Source: Lytechinus pictus (Eukaryota; Echinodermata; Echinoidea; Temnopleuroida; Toxopneustidae). From it: DNA of 64,000 bases. The notes below the pieces were generated by a model. It did no database searches and was not told the origin of the DNA. It was given only the letters and a program-made list of their open reading frames with translations. The DNA lies in contig NC_087245.1 in assembly GCF_037042905.1 (NCBI RefSeq), positions 26,536,501 to 26,600,500 on the forward strand, written 5' to 3'. The number at the start of each line of letters is the position of its first letter. Positions within the stretch are counted from its first letter, which is position 1. The position numbers and the translations under genes were made by a program. Below, in pieces: positions 25,478 to 37,010 of this stretch.

Positions 25478-25830
25478 AGGGGGGGGGGGGGGGGCTACCC
25501 GCCCTGCGTTTTTTCAATATAAGGTATGTATGGTAAGATTGTTAAAAAGAGGGACAAAGGAATAACTAAAATAGATCGAGAAAGAAGCAAGGAAAGAAAG
25601 AAAATAAGAAAAAGGGGATAGAAATAAAGATGGAAATAAAGAATGGAAAAAAGGGAGGAAGAAAGAAAGGGATATAGAGAGAGAGGGGGAGAGGGGTAAG
25701 GGGAGAGAGAGGGGAAAATAAAGAAAAAAAATAAAGGAAAAAGGAAAGAAAGAATGAAAGAAAGAAAATAAAGAGAGAAAGAAACAAAGGAAGACAGATA
25801 GAAAGGATAGAAAGAAAGTAAAATAAGACA
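25478..25830. repeat. Poly-G run and long polypurine tract
   Basis: A run of about 16 G (25480-25496) is followed by ~290 nt that are almost entirely A/G on the plus strand. The long open frames on the minus strand (Phe/Leu/Ser-rich) are artefacts of this tract. Confidence 0.85.
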
Positions 25831-25908
25831 TAAACAAGATATTGTCTTTGTCGTACACACGTTTTTTAAATCTTTTGATATGCATGTCAAAAATATAATA
25901 AAAAGGGG

Positions 25909-26088
25909 CCTACAGCGAACCGTTTCATGAGAGTTATCAGCATTGACAAGTTCACTTTCTCCGACAGTTACCATAGTAACAGTCAGAGGCCAGTGCCTCA
26001 CAGCCAATCAGAACTTAGGATTTCACTAAAATTGTCAGCACTGACAATTTACTCAGTGCTGACAACTTTCATGAAACAACCCCCAGGT
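25909..26088. mobile_element. MITE with GTTTCATGA / TTGTCAGCACTGACAA
   Basis: The left end reads 'CCGTTTCATGAGAGTTATCA' and the right end is its inverse ('..TTTCATGAAACAACCCCCAGG'). A related element lies at 43830-43975. Confidence 0.5.
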
Positions 26089-26449
26089 CTTACTCGATGA
26101 ACCAAAACAATAAAGTGACAGCATGGATGACTTAACGGAAGGGGCATTTTTTGTGTGTGAGGGGGGGGGGGGCGACCTCCATCTACCTCCCAGATACACC
26201 TCATTCTTCAATAACGAACATGGTATCAATATCGTGCTTTCATTCCAACACGATCTGTTATCGTAAACTACCTGTAACCTTTATATGTCCAGATTAAATC
26301 GAGCGCACTTTACCGCGAAATTCACTGGCTCCCACATCGTAAGTTTATATAAAAGTCAGACATCGAAACGACCCGAATATATATAGATTCGAGAGTCTAA
26401 AGCCCGGTTCTCAAGAAATCTTACAAGGCTTCTCGGAGTTTCATGAATA

Positions 26450-27650
26450 CAATAAAAACTCAGAATAATGGGCAACGCTTGTCTTTCTGGTGATAATAAA
26501 TAGTGTCACAAAAATGAAAAACTTCCTTTAAAAAAAAAGAGAAAAAACAGACCCGAGTTTAAAAAGTTAAAAAGGTTTATCTCAGCCGGTTCGGAATCTA
26601 ATCATTGTTTAATTCAAGTTTGAGTACAATATCAATTTCACCAAATCTGAGCAAAACGCTCTCTATATCAGACTGTCTCCAATCTTCCATACATTTATTT
26701 CTATATCAATAATAATGATTTATAATTCAATGGTTTTTTTTACATTTATTTCCTTCCTGATCACTTAAGAAATGTTGTGCGTCAGTTATAATAGCTCTTA
26801 TTCATTTCTGTATTGTATTTATGGTCAATACGAGCCACAATCTTTTGCTTTTAGGGACTTACGCCTTCTTCTATAAAGATAACCTGTATATAGATAATAT
26901 ATTCCTTGATAGCAAATTGATATTGTGTGAATTCATGTTAAAAAAATTAAGAAATTTGTAAAATTGAAGAATAAAAAAGAAAGAAATATATATATGATTT
27001 TTTAATATAATTCTATTATTAATCTATTCTGTTGTATTTTTTTTCGTTATTTTTGGAGGGGGTGTAAAATTTTAAGATAAATGAGCCTGAAATTCTTGAT
27101 GCTGAGAAGTGGCTGATTGGAGTAGAATTTCCATTGTTGGTAAACAATTCTGTATTAACTTGTTAACAATTTGTCAGTAGGAACGTGCCGTCATCAGGGG
27201 AAACGAGAAAGCAAATAAATGATTGATTGATTTAATGTTCTCTTCTGAATCCATTCATATAATTCGTATAAAACATTTTGTCATAAAGTAACATTAAAAT
27301 TGTTTAGTGTTTTGGCATGAATCATAGAATGAATATACTAAAAATAAATATATATATGTCATTTATCCTCAATATCACAATGGATGGTAAATGAAAAAAA
27401 AAATAGACAGAAAGGGGGGGGCAGTGTTGGCACACTCGGTTGTGTCATTGGAAATTACTGGCTGTTTCGTAAGTTCATACCAATGTTTAGAAAGTCACTT
27501 TGAGGAGGCAATTTAGTGAACTTAAAACAAAAACTATTTGATAAATAAACATAGAATACGATAAAGCATTTCATAGAAATGAATCCAACTTGTATATGAG
27601 AATGGAGTCGACTTAATTTTCCGGAAGTTAAGTGCCGACAGCCGACAAGA
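26450..27650. other. AT-rich stretch without a gene
   Basis: Only simple-sequence patches, a LINE-like tail ('AAATAAATGATTGATTGATT', 27213-27232) and a G run near 27414 are visible. Confidence 0.4.
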
Positions 27651-27714
27651 CGCCAGAAAGTGATTTTCTACATAATATGGTCAAACTTTTGAAAGTTTAA
27701 TATTCATGCTCCAC

Positions 27715-27830
27715 GGGCGTAAATCCCAGGGGGTGGGGGATATACCCCCCCCCCCCACTTTTTGGAGAGGGGGATGACATGTACAATCACCCTCCCCCCC
27801 CCCCCCCCACACACACACACACATTTCAAG
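27715..27830. mobile_element. Poly-C/poly-G MITE fragment
   Basis: 'AAATCCCAGGGGGTGGGGGA' then C14 and C16 runs and a CA repeat. The same 'ATCCCAGGGG.GTGGGGGA' start recurs at 32617. Confidence 0.4.
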
Positions 27831-28202
27831 ACAGAAACGATATATTTTTTTAATCAACAAAATTATAAATACTGCTGCATCTTTAAATTTGGTCAAAGTG
27901 CTTAAATTGGCCCTATTTTGCATTCTAAAAATGCAAAATTCCTCGCGCGGTCGCTCCGCTCCCGCGCTCAATATATTCTTACAAAAATTTGGTTCAAGAC
28001 AAATCCTTATATATTGCAAATGTTTTACTGTATCCGTGGCATCCTGAGAGTATGGTCATTATAACTCCATTTATTTATTGTATGGTACCATCATCTTCAT
28101 TATCATCATCATCCTCCTCCTCATCATCATCATCTTCAGTTGTACGATACCAATGGTCTTGAATATGGTTATAACTTTCATATAACAATCCAAACATCAT
28201 TA

Positions 28203-28640
28203 AAGCCCCTGCTCCAGGCTCAATGAATACCAGACAAACAGCAGCTGTAACATGCCAAGTGATTAAAGACCTATTACAAAATGAAGAGTTCCTTAAGATT
28301 CTTGACTCGGCTGTCAGTAGAGCTGTGGAAAATGTTTTTATTTTAAATAGTAATTCATAATTGTTTGTATAAATTTCATTCAGGCATTATAGGCACCCCC
28401 CTTCGTTGTAGTTTAGTGATTTTTTTTTCTATCTTTGTTATTGAAGTTTTTGTATAATTATTATGTTATAGGGTCAGCTAATCACAAGGCTTGTTCCTTT
28501 CTTGCTGTCCCTCTCATAGTCAATCCAATGTTTATTTCTATTTGTTGTTTTTTTTTTTTCTATTTTGTGAATATGATACTTTGTATATGTATGTTTTTGT
28601 ATGGATTTTTATGAGCAAATAAATTGAAATTGAAATTGAA
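28203..28640 (+). mobile_element. Internally deleted LINE (ORF1 start plus 3' tail)
   Basis: The ATG at 28223 opens 45 codons, 'MNTRQTAAVTCQVIKDLLQN'..., resembling the start of CR1/L2-type LINE ORF1 proteins, and then stops at 28360. About 280 bp later comes 'AAATAAATTGAAATTGAAAT', a typical LINE 3' (ATTGAA)n tail at 28617-28640. Everything between, including RT, is missing. Confidence 0.5.
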
Positions 28641-28959
28641 TACATTTGGCATAAACATGGGGGGCGGGGTGGGGCCATAATCCTGGCATCTTTGTGGAAG
28701 CGGGGGGTTATTTGTACCAAAATGAGGCATACCCCTATATTTCAAATTTAGTGTACGACAGGGGCGGCGGAACGTATTTTCGTTTGAGGGGGGAGCAAAA
28801 AAGGGCACTTATGTGTCTAAATGGGTATTTTCGAGCAAATGTATATTTTCACCATGATAATTATCATCTGTGTTAAGTAGTTGTGTGTTTTGCAGTAATC
28901 AAGTTTATCAAAACCTTCTTGAACTTATTTCTGATGGTAAGTCATATATTTAGGATTTA

Positions 28960-29900
28960 CCTTTTCCGCAAGAGAGCGTAGCCAGCGAGCGGTTTGAAAT
29001 TTTTTCAAATCTGAAGTTGTCAAACTTGCTTTTTGGTCAATTATGGCGCTATTTACTGTTAAAAGGGCATCATTGCGAGGTGTTGCGAGCGTGAATCACG
29101 AGCTCAAACTTTTGGACATTTCATGTAATAAGACATGAAAATTAAACATTCCGAGCAGTTTTTGTAATCATGAAAAAAGATGTGTATCTAACTAAGAAAT
29201 TATTTATTCTTTAATATACTGACCAGAAAAAGTAAGCTGGACTGCATTTAGTGAGTGCGAGCCCGAAGCTCGAACTGAAAATTTATGATATTCCAACGTG
29301 AAAACTGGACATTCTAAGCATTTTGTAACCATCATGAACATGATGAATACCTCACTTAACAAAATAATATTGATGCGAGTGCGAAGCGCGAGCCAGAACA
29401 TTATTATCTTAAATAAAGAGTATTCAAGATATTTCCTTTCTACAATAGTTTCCTTTTCATTTGCATCATTGTGCTATTTCCACGTTTTTAAACCTGTTTA
29501 TGGATGTTAATATTGTGGCCTATGATGGCCTATATCATTTTGATAAAACATCCTTATTCCCGATAATCATGATCCCATTTTTTTCTTCTCTTACCTCACC
29601 TTTAACAAGTGAACGAATGAGTTTCATTGAACAAAATCTGGACTGTTTAACCATGATTTGCTCTTTATATTTCTTTTTCCTTTTTTCTAAACGTTTAATA
29701 ATTTGCCCTTATCATCAATATGCATATCATTCTAAACGACTGAAGCAACCTTTTCAAGGTTCGCTCACAACGCTTACCGGATTTCTCCCATAATAACACA
29801 TCCCTTGAAAGACGATTTTGTTCATCATTTTGTCTCCCAAATATTGAAATTTCGCTCACTCGCTTCGCTTGCTCGCATATACTATTTAGAATTTTTACTG
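28960..29900. repeat. GCGAGCGAAGCGAGC-type repeat cluster
   Basis: Copies at ~28970, 29080, 29249, 29374 and 29855 with linker 'AAACTGGACATTCTAAGCA'. The first four are inverted relative to the 13-14 kb cluster. Confidence 0.6.
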
Positions 29901-29976
29901 TATATACCAACAAATCTATTACAGCCAAAATAAAAATCGCAATCGGCCTTTAAGCTGAAGATGTTAGTATTATGTA

Positions 29977-31546
29977 CAGCGGCGTAACAGGGGTCGGTGG
30001 CCAGGGGGAGCAAGAGCCAAAAATTTTCCGGTCATATCATGGTATGAACAGGCGTAATGGTGTAATGAGGCGACGATTTTGAGAGGGCCAGATTTTGCGT
30101 ATCAGGCCGAATTTATCTTTGAAAAAAAAAAAAAGTTGCGAGCGAGAAAATTTTTTGACATCTTTAATGCAAAAATCCAATTTTTTGATAGATTTTGACA
30201 AGATATCCAGAGAATAATATATTTCACTCTTATCTGTTTCCATTCCTTTTTTTGTGGTCTGTATGCCACTGTAAACATGATTCTTTGCGGCAGTAGCGTG
30301 AAGAGCAAAAAAAAACGAGAGGCGAAGTATGGTGCAAGTGCTAAAAAGCTGCTTAATATAAGTCCCGAGCGAGCGAAGCGAGCGAGAATTAAAATCACAT
30401 TTTCAACTTTGAGATATTTTTTGACATTATATTCAGTAAATAAAATCATATCCTACACTTTTCCTTTGGTTTTCTTTCCTCCTTTTTTTTCTTGGTTGTA
30501 GAATTTTTGGGGACCATGGCCCAACCCTTCCATACTCATAAACGGCAGTGCTATGCGGTTGGGGTCCGTCTGGAGCCCCCGGAACTTCTTGATATAAAAG
30601 CCATTTAAACCTCGCAGATTGCTGCTATTTTTAATCAAATCGCGGGTATGTATAGCATATAGCTTTTACACAACACATTTATTCAACCCAGTTGAACCAA
30701 ATATTTTGAGGGGGCAAAACATAGCAATGTGGGAAAATTTGTAAAAAGTCGCCAGTGAGCAAAACGAGCTGAAAAAAATGCCTATTGAAATTAAATTTTA
30801 ATAATGTGATAGATATCCATTATTCAGCAAATAACACATTTCATTGTTACCATTCATTTCATTATACGTTGTCTCCTATAATTTCTTTTATTTCCTCTTG
30901 GGTGTGAAACCAAGACCCCCCGCGCCTGTACGCCAGTGATTGAACGTAAAGCTTAATCTAGGAAGGGTCCCTACAGGGGGCGTTATAGATGAAGAGCCCC
31001 TACTGCGTGGGGTCTGGGGCAAAGCCCCAGTAGCTTAATTGCAAAAAATTTAGCAAGCTTATAGCACAATGTTGTATGCAGTCCATCTTTCTTCCCGCTC
31101 TTTATTTTCTATCCTCGGCATCCCGGTCATTTTATTAAGTTTTTTTGTCTTGTCCCTATTCTTTGTTTTCCAATTTAGCTTTTGACTAATTCCATTCTAC
31201 TTTCATTTCCCGCTATTGTTTGCCCTTTTGTCACCTTTTAATTTATTTCCCATCATGCTATTGCATTACATATGCCTATTTCGGAATGATTTGATCTTTC
31301 TCAAATGTTCTTTCGTTCCTTTTCCCGCTTTCCTTCCTCTTCCATTAAAAATATTTTTTTCTTCGTTTTCTTTTCACTTTCCCTTTCCTTTTTCCTTTCC
31401 TTTTCCTCCTTTCCTTTTCCCCTTTCCTTCCCCTTTCCCTTTCTTTCTCCCCCTTTTCTTTTTTTCCCGTTTTTTTATATTTTCCCAGTGAAATCCGCCA
31501 GGGGGGCAGCTTGCCCCCCTGCCCCTCCCCGCCTGTTACGCCACTG
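29977..31546. mobile_element. hAT-like non-autonomous element, 1570 bp, 8 bp TSD
   Basis: The terminal repeats CAGCGGCGTAACAGG (left) and CCTGTTACGCCACTG (right) are exact inverses but for one base. Both are flanked by ATTATGTA (29969-29976 and 31547-31554), a perfect 8 bp target duplication as made by hAT transposases. The interior contains GCGAGCGAAGCGAGC words, a degraded second element end near 30925-30940 and a 150 nt pyrimidine tract (31340-31480). There is no transposase frame. Confidence 0.75.
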
Positions 31547-31849
31547 ATTATGTACACATTTACAATATATACTTCATATGCATTTCCCGTGATGTGATAG
31601 TTACGTACACACCTCTTGAACGAGGTTTTTGGACCCCATTCTGTCTTTCAACTACTAAAAATTTGCTCGCTCGCATATTTTTTTATCAATTGTAAATCAC
31701 TACTTTATATCACAACAGACCCAATACAATATAGCCATTGAAAAAAAGCGTCATAGGCTTTTTACTGAAATATGGTAGTATTATGTACAAGTCAAAAATT
31801 ATATATCCCGCGTATACACAGCCCTTGCAGGGGTGTCCCCCAAATTTTT

Positions 31850-33900
31850 AAATTTCAGGTCAATATATTGCTATCACCCCCCCCCCCCCCTCCTGCTCGG
31901 ACCGGATTTACGCTAGTGGCAGGCTCACGTAACAGACCGAAGATACGTTCGCTTGCTAATGTCAAAATTTTATGTCATTCTTTATGCCAATGAGATTTTT
32001 TCATATGTAAAAAATACTTTTAAGATGCTACTTAACTCATTATTTACTCACTCGCCTGATATATACTGATTGTTCAGTTGACAATGTCGTTTACAAGCAA
32101 ATATTATTCTTACCTTATACTGATTTCTTCTTAAACCGTAAAATTCGTAAGCTATCGGAAATCTTGTTTATCACCATGCCCTTCCCGTAAAAATCACGAT
32201 AAGTGTCACATTATAATAAAAATAGAAGCATTACCGAGATCTTTTGTTTGTCAATATGTAATAAATCTGTTCATTGTTTTGATTAAAAAGAGGCAATAGA
32301 CAAGAAGGTGAGATGATGATGAGATAAATATCAAAAGGTTCTCTGTGAAGAATAACCAAGATCAGCTTTGAGCACTCGATATCTAACAAGATTTATGTTT
32401 TTCTTTTGTACGTAAGTTTGTTTCGGTCAAACGGAAATAAATTTTGAAAAAAAATCTAACATAATTATCACCCCTAACTCTGGCCTCTAATTTCCGAGGG
32501 TGGTCTGGAGAGTTTAAATCAATATATTCGGACATGGTTTAGAAATCCAGGGCATTGATAGGCGCATCCCCCCACACACGCACCACACCTTTAAAAGCTT
32601 CTCGAAAGGGGCCGCGATCCCAGGGGAGTGGGGGACGTGACCCCCTTGAATTTCGTATACAGCAGCCTATGGAAGAGTGTCATCTGCCCACCCCCCCCCC
32701 TGTCTCCCCTCTCCCACCAATATCTCACTAAATCACCGCGCATGGTTTATCGATATACCTTGCTTTTAGCATTGTCTCGCAATTGCTTATTAAATTTTAG
32801 AATCCCGAGGAACAAACGATATGCAAACATGATCTACATGGGATGGTTGCGGGGATATTAAAAGGGGAAATAAACCCCGATGAGCTGCTGCTTGAGTAAA
32901 TACCATTAGTGTCGGTTTAGTTAATTACTTGTTAGCTGAATATCCGTATATAATATGAGAAGGCTTTGTATGCAGATAAAAATTCTGGGAATGAGAGAGA
33001 AAATCATTCTTTAAGGGATTTCGTAACTTTGGAAAGTACTTGTCAGTCTGCTGCAAGCTCTATGTTAAGTGTTGTAATGAAGCCCTTACTTGTAGTTTTC
33101 GCTAAATAGTATTGTTATGCGCTTCATAAATGTTTTTTTTTTCTAAATTTGAGAGATATGAAATGCCACACTGTTTACCTCACTGCGAATAATGCAGTGT
33201 ATTATGCGAATAAAAAAGAAATGTTAGATTTTGTGAAAAAATGAAAAATTAATTATGCTCTAAGGTGTTCTCTACCAGATAACACCAAATTGTGTTCATG
33301 CTTGACCGAACATTGACCCTTTTTCACAAGTAAGGTGTCAAAATGGCTTGAGCCATATTAACTTAATTGGCGTGTATGAAAAATAAAAATAATTAAGCGA
33401 AACCCTCTAAAAATACTGTTCTCGGCACACAATAGTTATGTATGATTATGTTTGATGTATGTGTCGATTGTATTCAATATTTCAATTTATATTATTTTGT
33501 TTCATGCATGATCAAGGTTCATAATAAAATGCGTAACAACCTTTTTTAACCAGTAAGAACTTGACCAAACATTTTACTAAAAATGTTATGCATCATCAAA
33601 GCTATATGGCCGTCATTCACTTAGGAAGAAAAGTGCCAAATTAATTATATTTTTTTAATGTTATGTCAATAAAGCTGCCCAATAAACAATATCTTCTATT
33701 AAAATGAATATTCTTTCATTTTTCTCCGCCTTTTTCGCAGAGTCATACTCAATTAAAGTCTCTCATTAAAAAGGCTGGTAATTTAGTTTATTCCATATTG
33801 TCTGTATCCGTTTTCATGTATATTTCCAGCAATATATCTTGCAGGTAATTACACATAGATAATCCTCAGTCGAGCGAAGGCAAATATGGTAGAATTGCAC
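31850..33900. other. AT-rich stretch without a gene
   Basis: Holds poly-C runs (31877, 32690) and one 'GATCCCAGGGGAGTGGGGGA' MITE fragment (32610-32715). Otherwise nothing recognisable. Confidence 0.4.
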
Positions 33901-34011
33901 TCATGATAATTGACATGCAATACCTTTTAACCAACACAAATATAAATGAATGCAAAGAGCAAATAATTTTTATGGGGGTATCAAATTCAGACTGGGGCTT
34001 TCATTGTACCC

Positions 34012-34290
34012 AGTGGTATAATGAGCTAAAATATTTGAGGGAGCTACATATGGCGTATCGCGTAAAATTTATAAAATGCTGCGAGAGAGCGAAGCGAGCA
34101 AGCGAGCATAAAATTTCGATATTTTTATTAAAACAATCAAATTTTGTGGTAGATTTAGACATAATATTCAGTAAATAATATTATATTTCACCCTTCTTTC
34201 TTTCCTTTTCTTACCTTTCACTTGTTTTTATTGGTCGTGATTTTTTTGGGGGCGGAGCAAGAGCCCCCCCCCCCATCTGTACGCCACATA
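34012..34290. mobile_element. Degraded hAT-like short element
   Basis: CAGTGGTATAATGAG at the left and CTGTACGCCACAT at the right are weak relatives of the TIRs at 29977/31546. The interior has 'GCGAGAGAGCGAAGCGAGCA' (34082-). No clear target duplication. Confidence 0.35.
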
Positions 34291-35101
34291 TTGCGCCCAT
34301 TTTAATCACTGGCTTAGATCCATTATTGCAAATCGAGACGAGAAAAGTGTTCGTCGTTTTCGTATGATCTGATAGATGAGACTTAAGAACATCTGTCGTT
34401 CAAAACAGAATTATTTCTTATTTTGAAATACTATATAATATTGAAAACCGTTACGCACTATCATCCTGCTGAAAAATAAGTTGAGTTAATACTTAAATGA
34501 ATAATTCTTAGCATTTCGATTATCGCGATCGTTTTCCTCGAATTTTTGGTCAGTTGCGTCAAAATCCAAGTAGGCCTACCATTACCAAAACGGAATAATT
34601 ACATCAAAATAATATTACAATATAAGATTTTCGAAAGTTTAATGTGAGGTTATTGGTATTGCAAAAACTAAATGAAAAGAAACGCTTTGGGCTCTTTTTT
34701 TTTTTGTTGATGGGCTTGATTTGGGTGCTATTATCACGAGTGTTCTATATATTTTATCTCAGAACAAGCCTTTTGTAAAAGTTAATAATGAATTTTAATT
34801 TGAGCAGGGTAATTATCCTAATATAAGAATGACGAGCACGGCGCCCGTTTAAAATGAGTAAGCATGGGTCGAGTAAATGCAGTCATTTGGGGGAATTCCT
34901 TATAATAATTTCTAGCCACATTTGACCAGAACACCACCATTTATGACAAGAATAATTGTAATCTTGTCCATAAAGAAAAATCTTGCAAAAAAAAAGACAC
35001 AATTTTAGGTAGAGCGAAATAAAAAAATATATGCATTTTTCACGCACCACAAGGGGCATCATCGAGGTATTCTGCTAAAGGAAGCGGCGGTAGGGAGTTG
35101 A

Positions 35102-35525
35102 TTTAAGGCGACCGCACACCTTGCGATTGGTCTGCGACTCGATTTTGGAATAAAACGTAGTATAATTTGATGCTAATATTGAGACTTGGAATATCTTACT
35201 GTGTAACGTTCGAAATCATCGTACGAATACCTGTGTTCAAATCTGTGACTATGCTATCATCCGTCTTAGAATAAAAGCATATTTAATATCTAGTCGTAAT
35301 GACGTCATAGCAGTCGTACGATTGGCTACGATTTGAAACTGATTTGGCCTTTACTCCAAAATAACGGCTTACAATCTTACAAAAGGTTATATTAGTATTC
35401 TTTCAATTAATTTAACCTCATATAAAATGATATGTTCCATTCATATTTTCAGAAAATGAGCAAAATGCGATTTGTTCCAATATCGGATCGCGAACAGTCG
35501 TAAGGTGTGCGGTGGCCTTTAAAGA
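35102..35525. mobile_element. MITE with GGCGACCGCACACCTT termini and TTTAA flanks
   Basis: Left TTTAAGGCGACCGCACACCT and right AGGTGTGCGGTGGCCTTTAA are inverted copies with one or two mismatches. Both are bounded by TTTAA. The interior repeats 'GTCGTACGATTGG'-like words. Confidence 0.7.
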
Positions 35526-35997
35526 TGACTTCATTTTATCCTCAGTTTTTAATATTTTTCTTTAATCTTTCTTCTCTATTCATCCGTTCCTCTTTTATCT
35601 ACCTTTTTTTTCTTTTTCACTCCTTGGAAAAAACGGGGACAGTCGTCTCTGCTCTCTGGAGCTGGAGATAATGTGAGAGACTGAAAATATTGAATTTAAA
35701 AAAAAAAAAAATCTGACATGGAAAAAACAATAGCCACCTGTCCTACCCACCTATTTTTATTTTTTTTAAGACAATCACTTGTTTTAATCAAGCCTCTTCC
35801 TTGCCTACCACGTTTCTAAGCTATCAGTTACTCCCTTATTATGTATACTTTAAAAGATGTGATTCCTTTATTAACATAATAATTCGAAACGATATTTATT
35901 GTAGAAAAAATGGGCATACACCACATTTCTCACATACATTATTCACATATTTATAATTAAATAATGATATAAATGAAATAAATGAAGTAAAAAATAC

Positions 35998-36063
35998 CTT
36001 GTGATTCGAAAGATCCGAGGGAATTCTGCGAAAGAAACTCTTTGGCACCGATGGGATGGCGAT
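35998..36063 (-). CDS. Candidate internal exon, minus strand
   Basis: The exon is bounded by acceptor CACTGCAG (or CCAG at 36079, same frame) and donor AAG|GTATTT. It encodes 22 residues including 'PKSFFRRIPSDLSNHK', which resembles a leucine-rich-repeat type 'IPSDL' turn. It ends in phase 0, compatible with 25392. Linking it to the 25 kb exons is inference across 10.6 kb. Confidence 0.22.
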
Positions 36064-36559
36064 CTGCAGTGAGCTGCACTGGAATTGGTGGCATCAATTA
36101 AAAACATATATATACCTCCGAGTCGATCCTTGGTCAGCATTTACCAATTAGACTAATTGGCATTATAGAAGACAATATTCAATAGGACACGGGAACGGAC
36201 AAACTAAGTCCATTTTCTGCGCGGTGATCATGGGAAATTGAGAAGCTGTTGATGAGTGTTGGATGCCGACGCAAAGGCAAAAAATCGTCTTCGATTTAGT
36301 GTTGTTTTTTTTTTTACAGGAGCCGGGGATTGGGGGTGGGGGATGGGCTGCATCCTCCCTATTATTTAAATTAAATAATATGTACCAAAATGAAATTGTC
36401 ATCTGATTTTTATTTTGTACGTGGTCACCCCCCCCCCCTTGAAAACTGTTCCGTGATCCATGTTTTATGCCCCAAGAAGTATCGCATAACAAATCTAGTA
36501 TAGCGGCAAAGCCAGCAATCTTGACTTTTTCTTTCTTCGAATTTATACGAGGCCTAAAC

Positions 36560-37010
36560 GTATATCATAGGCGGATCCAGCTTTTGGCGAAAGGGGGAAG
36601 GGGGGTTCGCGTACTGCCGAGCGGCGCACATATTTTTGCACTTCACCGGCGCCATAAAAGATGATGTTGAAAAAGGGGTAAAGTCTGACCCTGCCAAATG
36701 CTTTTTTCAAAATGTAGGATTTCCAGTCATGCCATTTTGCATGACCACACGCAGATAATATTTCCGGGGGGGGGGGGCAAGACTCGAACATATTTTTGAA
36801 AAACTAAAATAAAAACGATAGAGTAAACGGACCGAGCTGCTCAATGGGGCGATTATTTTTTTTTTACAAGTGTAATAAAAGTATTTGGTACACATCTCAC
36901 ATTTGCAAATTTTTCATAGTTTTCATGAAATGTTAAGGAAAAAATGTGTTTTCATAACAGCTGATCGGGAATTTGCCCCCCCCCCTTCCCCCTTGCTGCG
37001 TACGACCATT
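36560..37010. repeat. Transposon-end debris (GGCGGATCCAG, poly-G/C)
   Basis: 'TAGGCGGATCCAGC' at 36568 and G/C runs at 36764 and 36977. A matching inverse 'CTGGATCCGCCACTG' lies at 38437-38451, so a degraded element could span the two ends. Confidence 0.35.

Noticed and set aside
25495-26007. 170-codon Phe/Leu/Ser-rich minus-strand frame
   Set aside because: By-product of a polypurine tract; low complexity and no motifs.
31216-31547. Phe/Pro-rich plus-strand frames
   Set aside because: By-product of a pyrimidine tract inside the hAT-like element.
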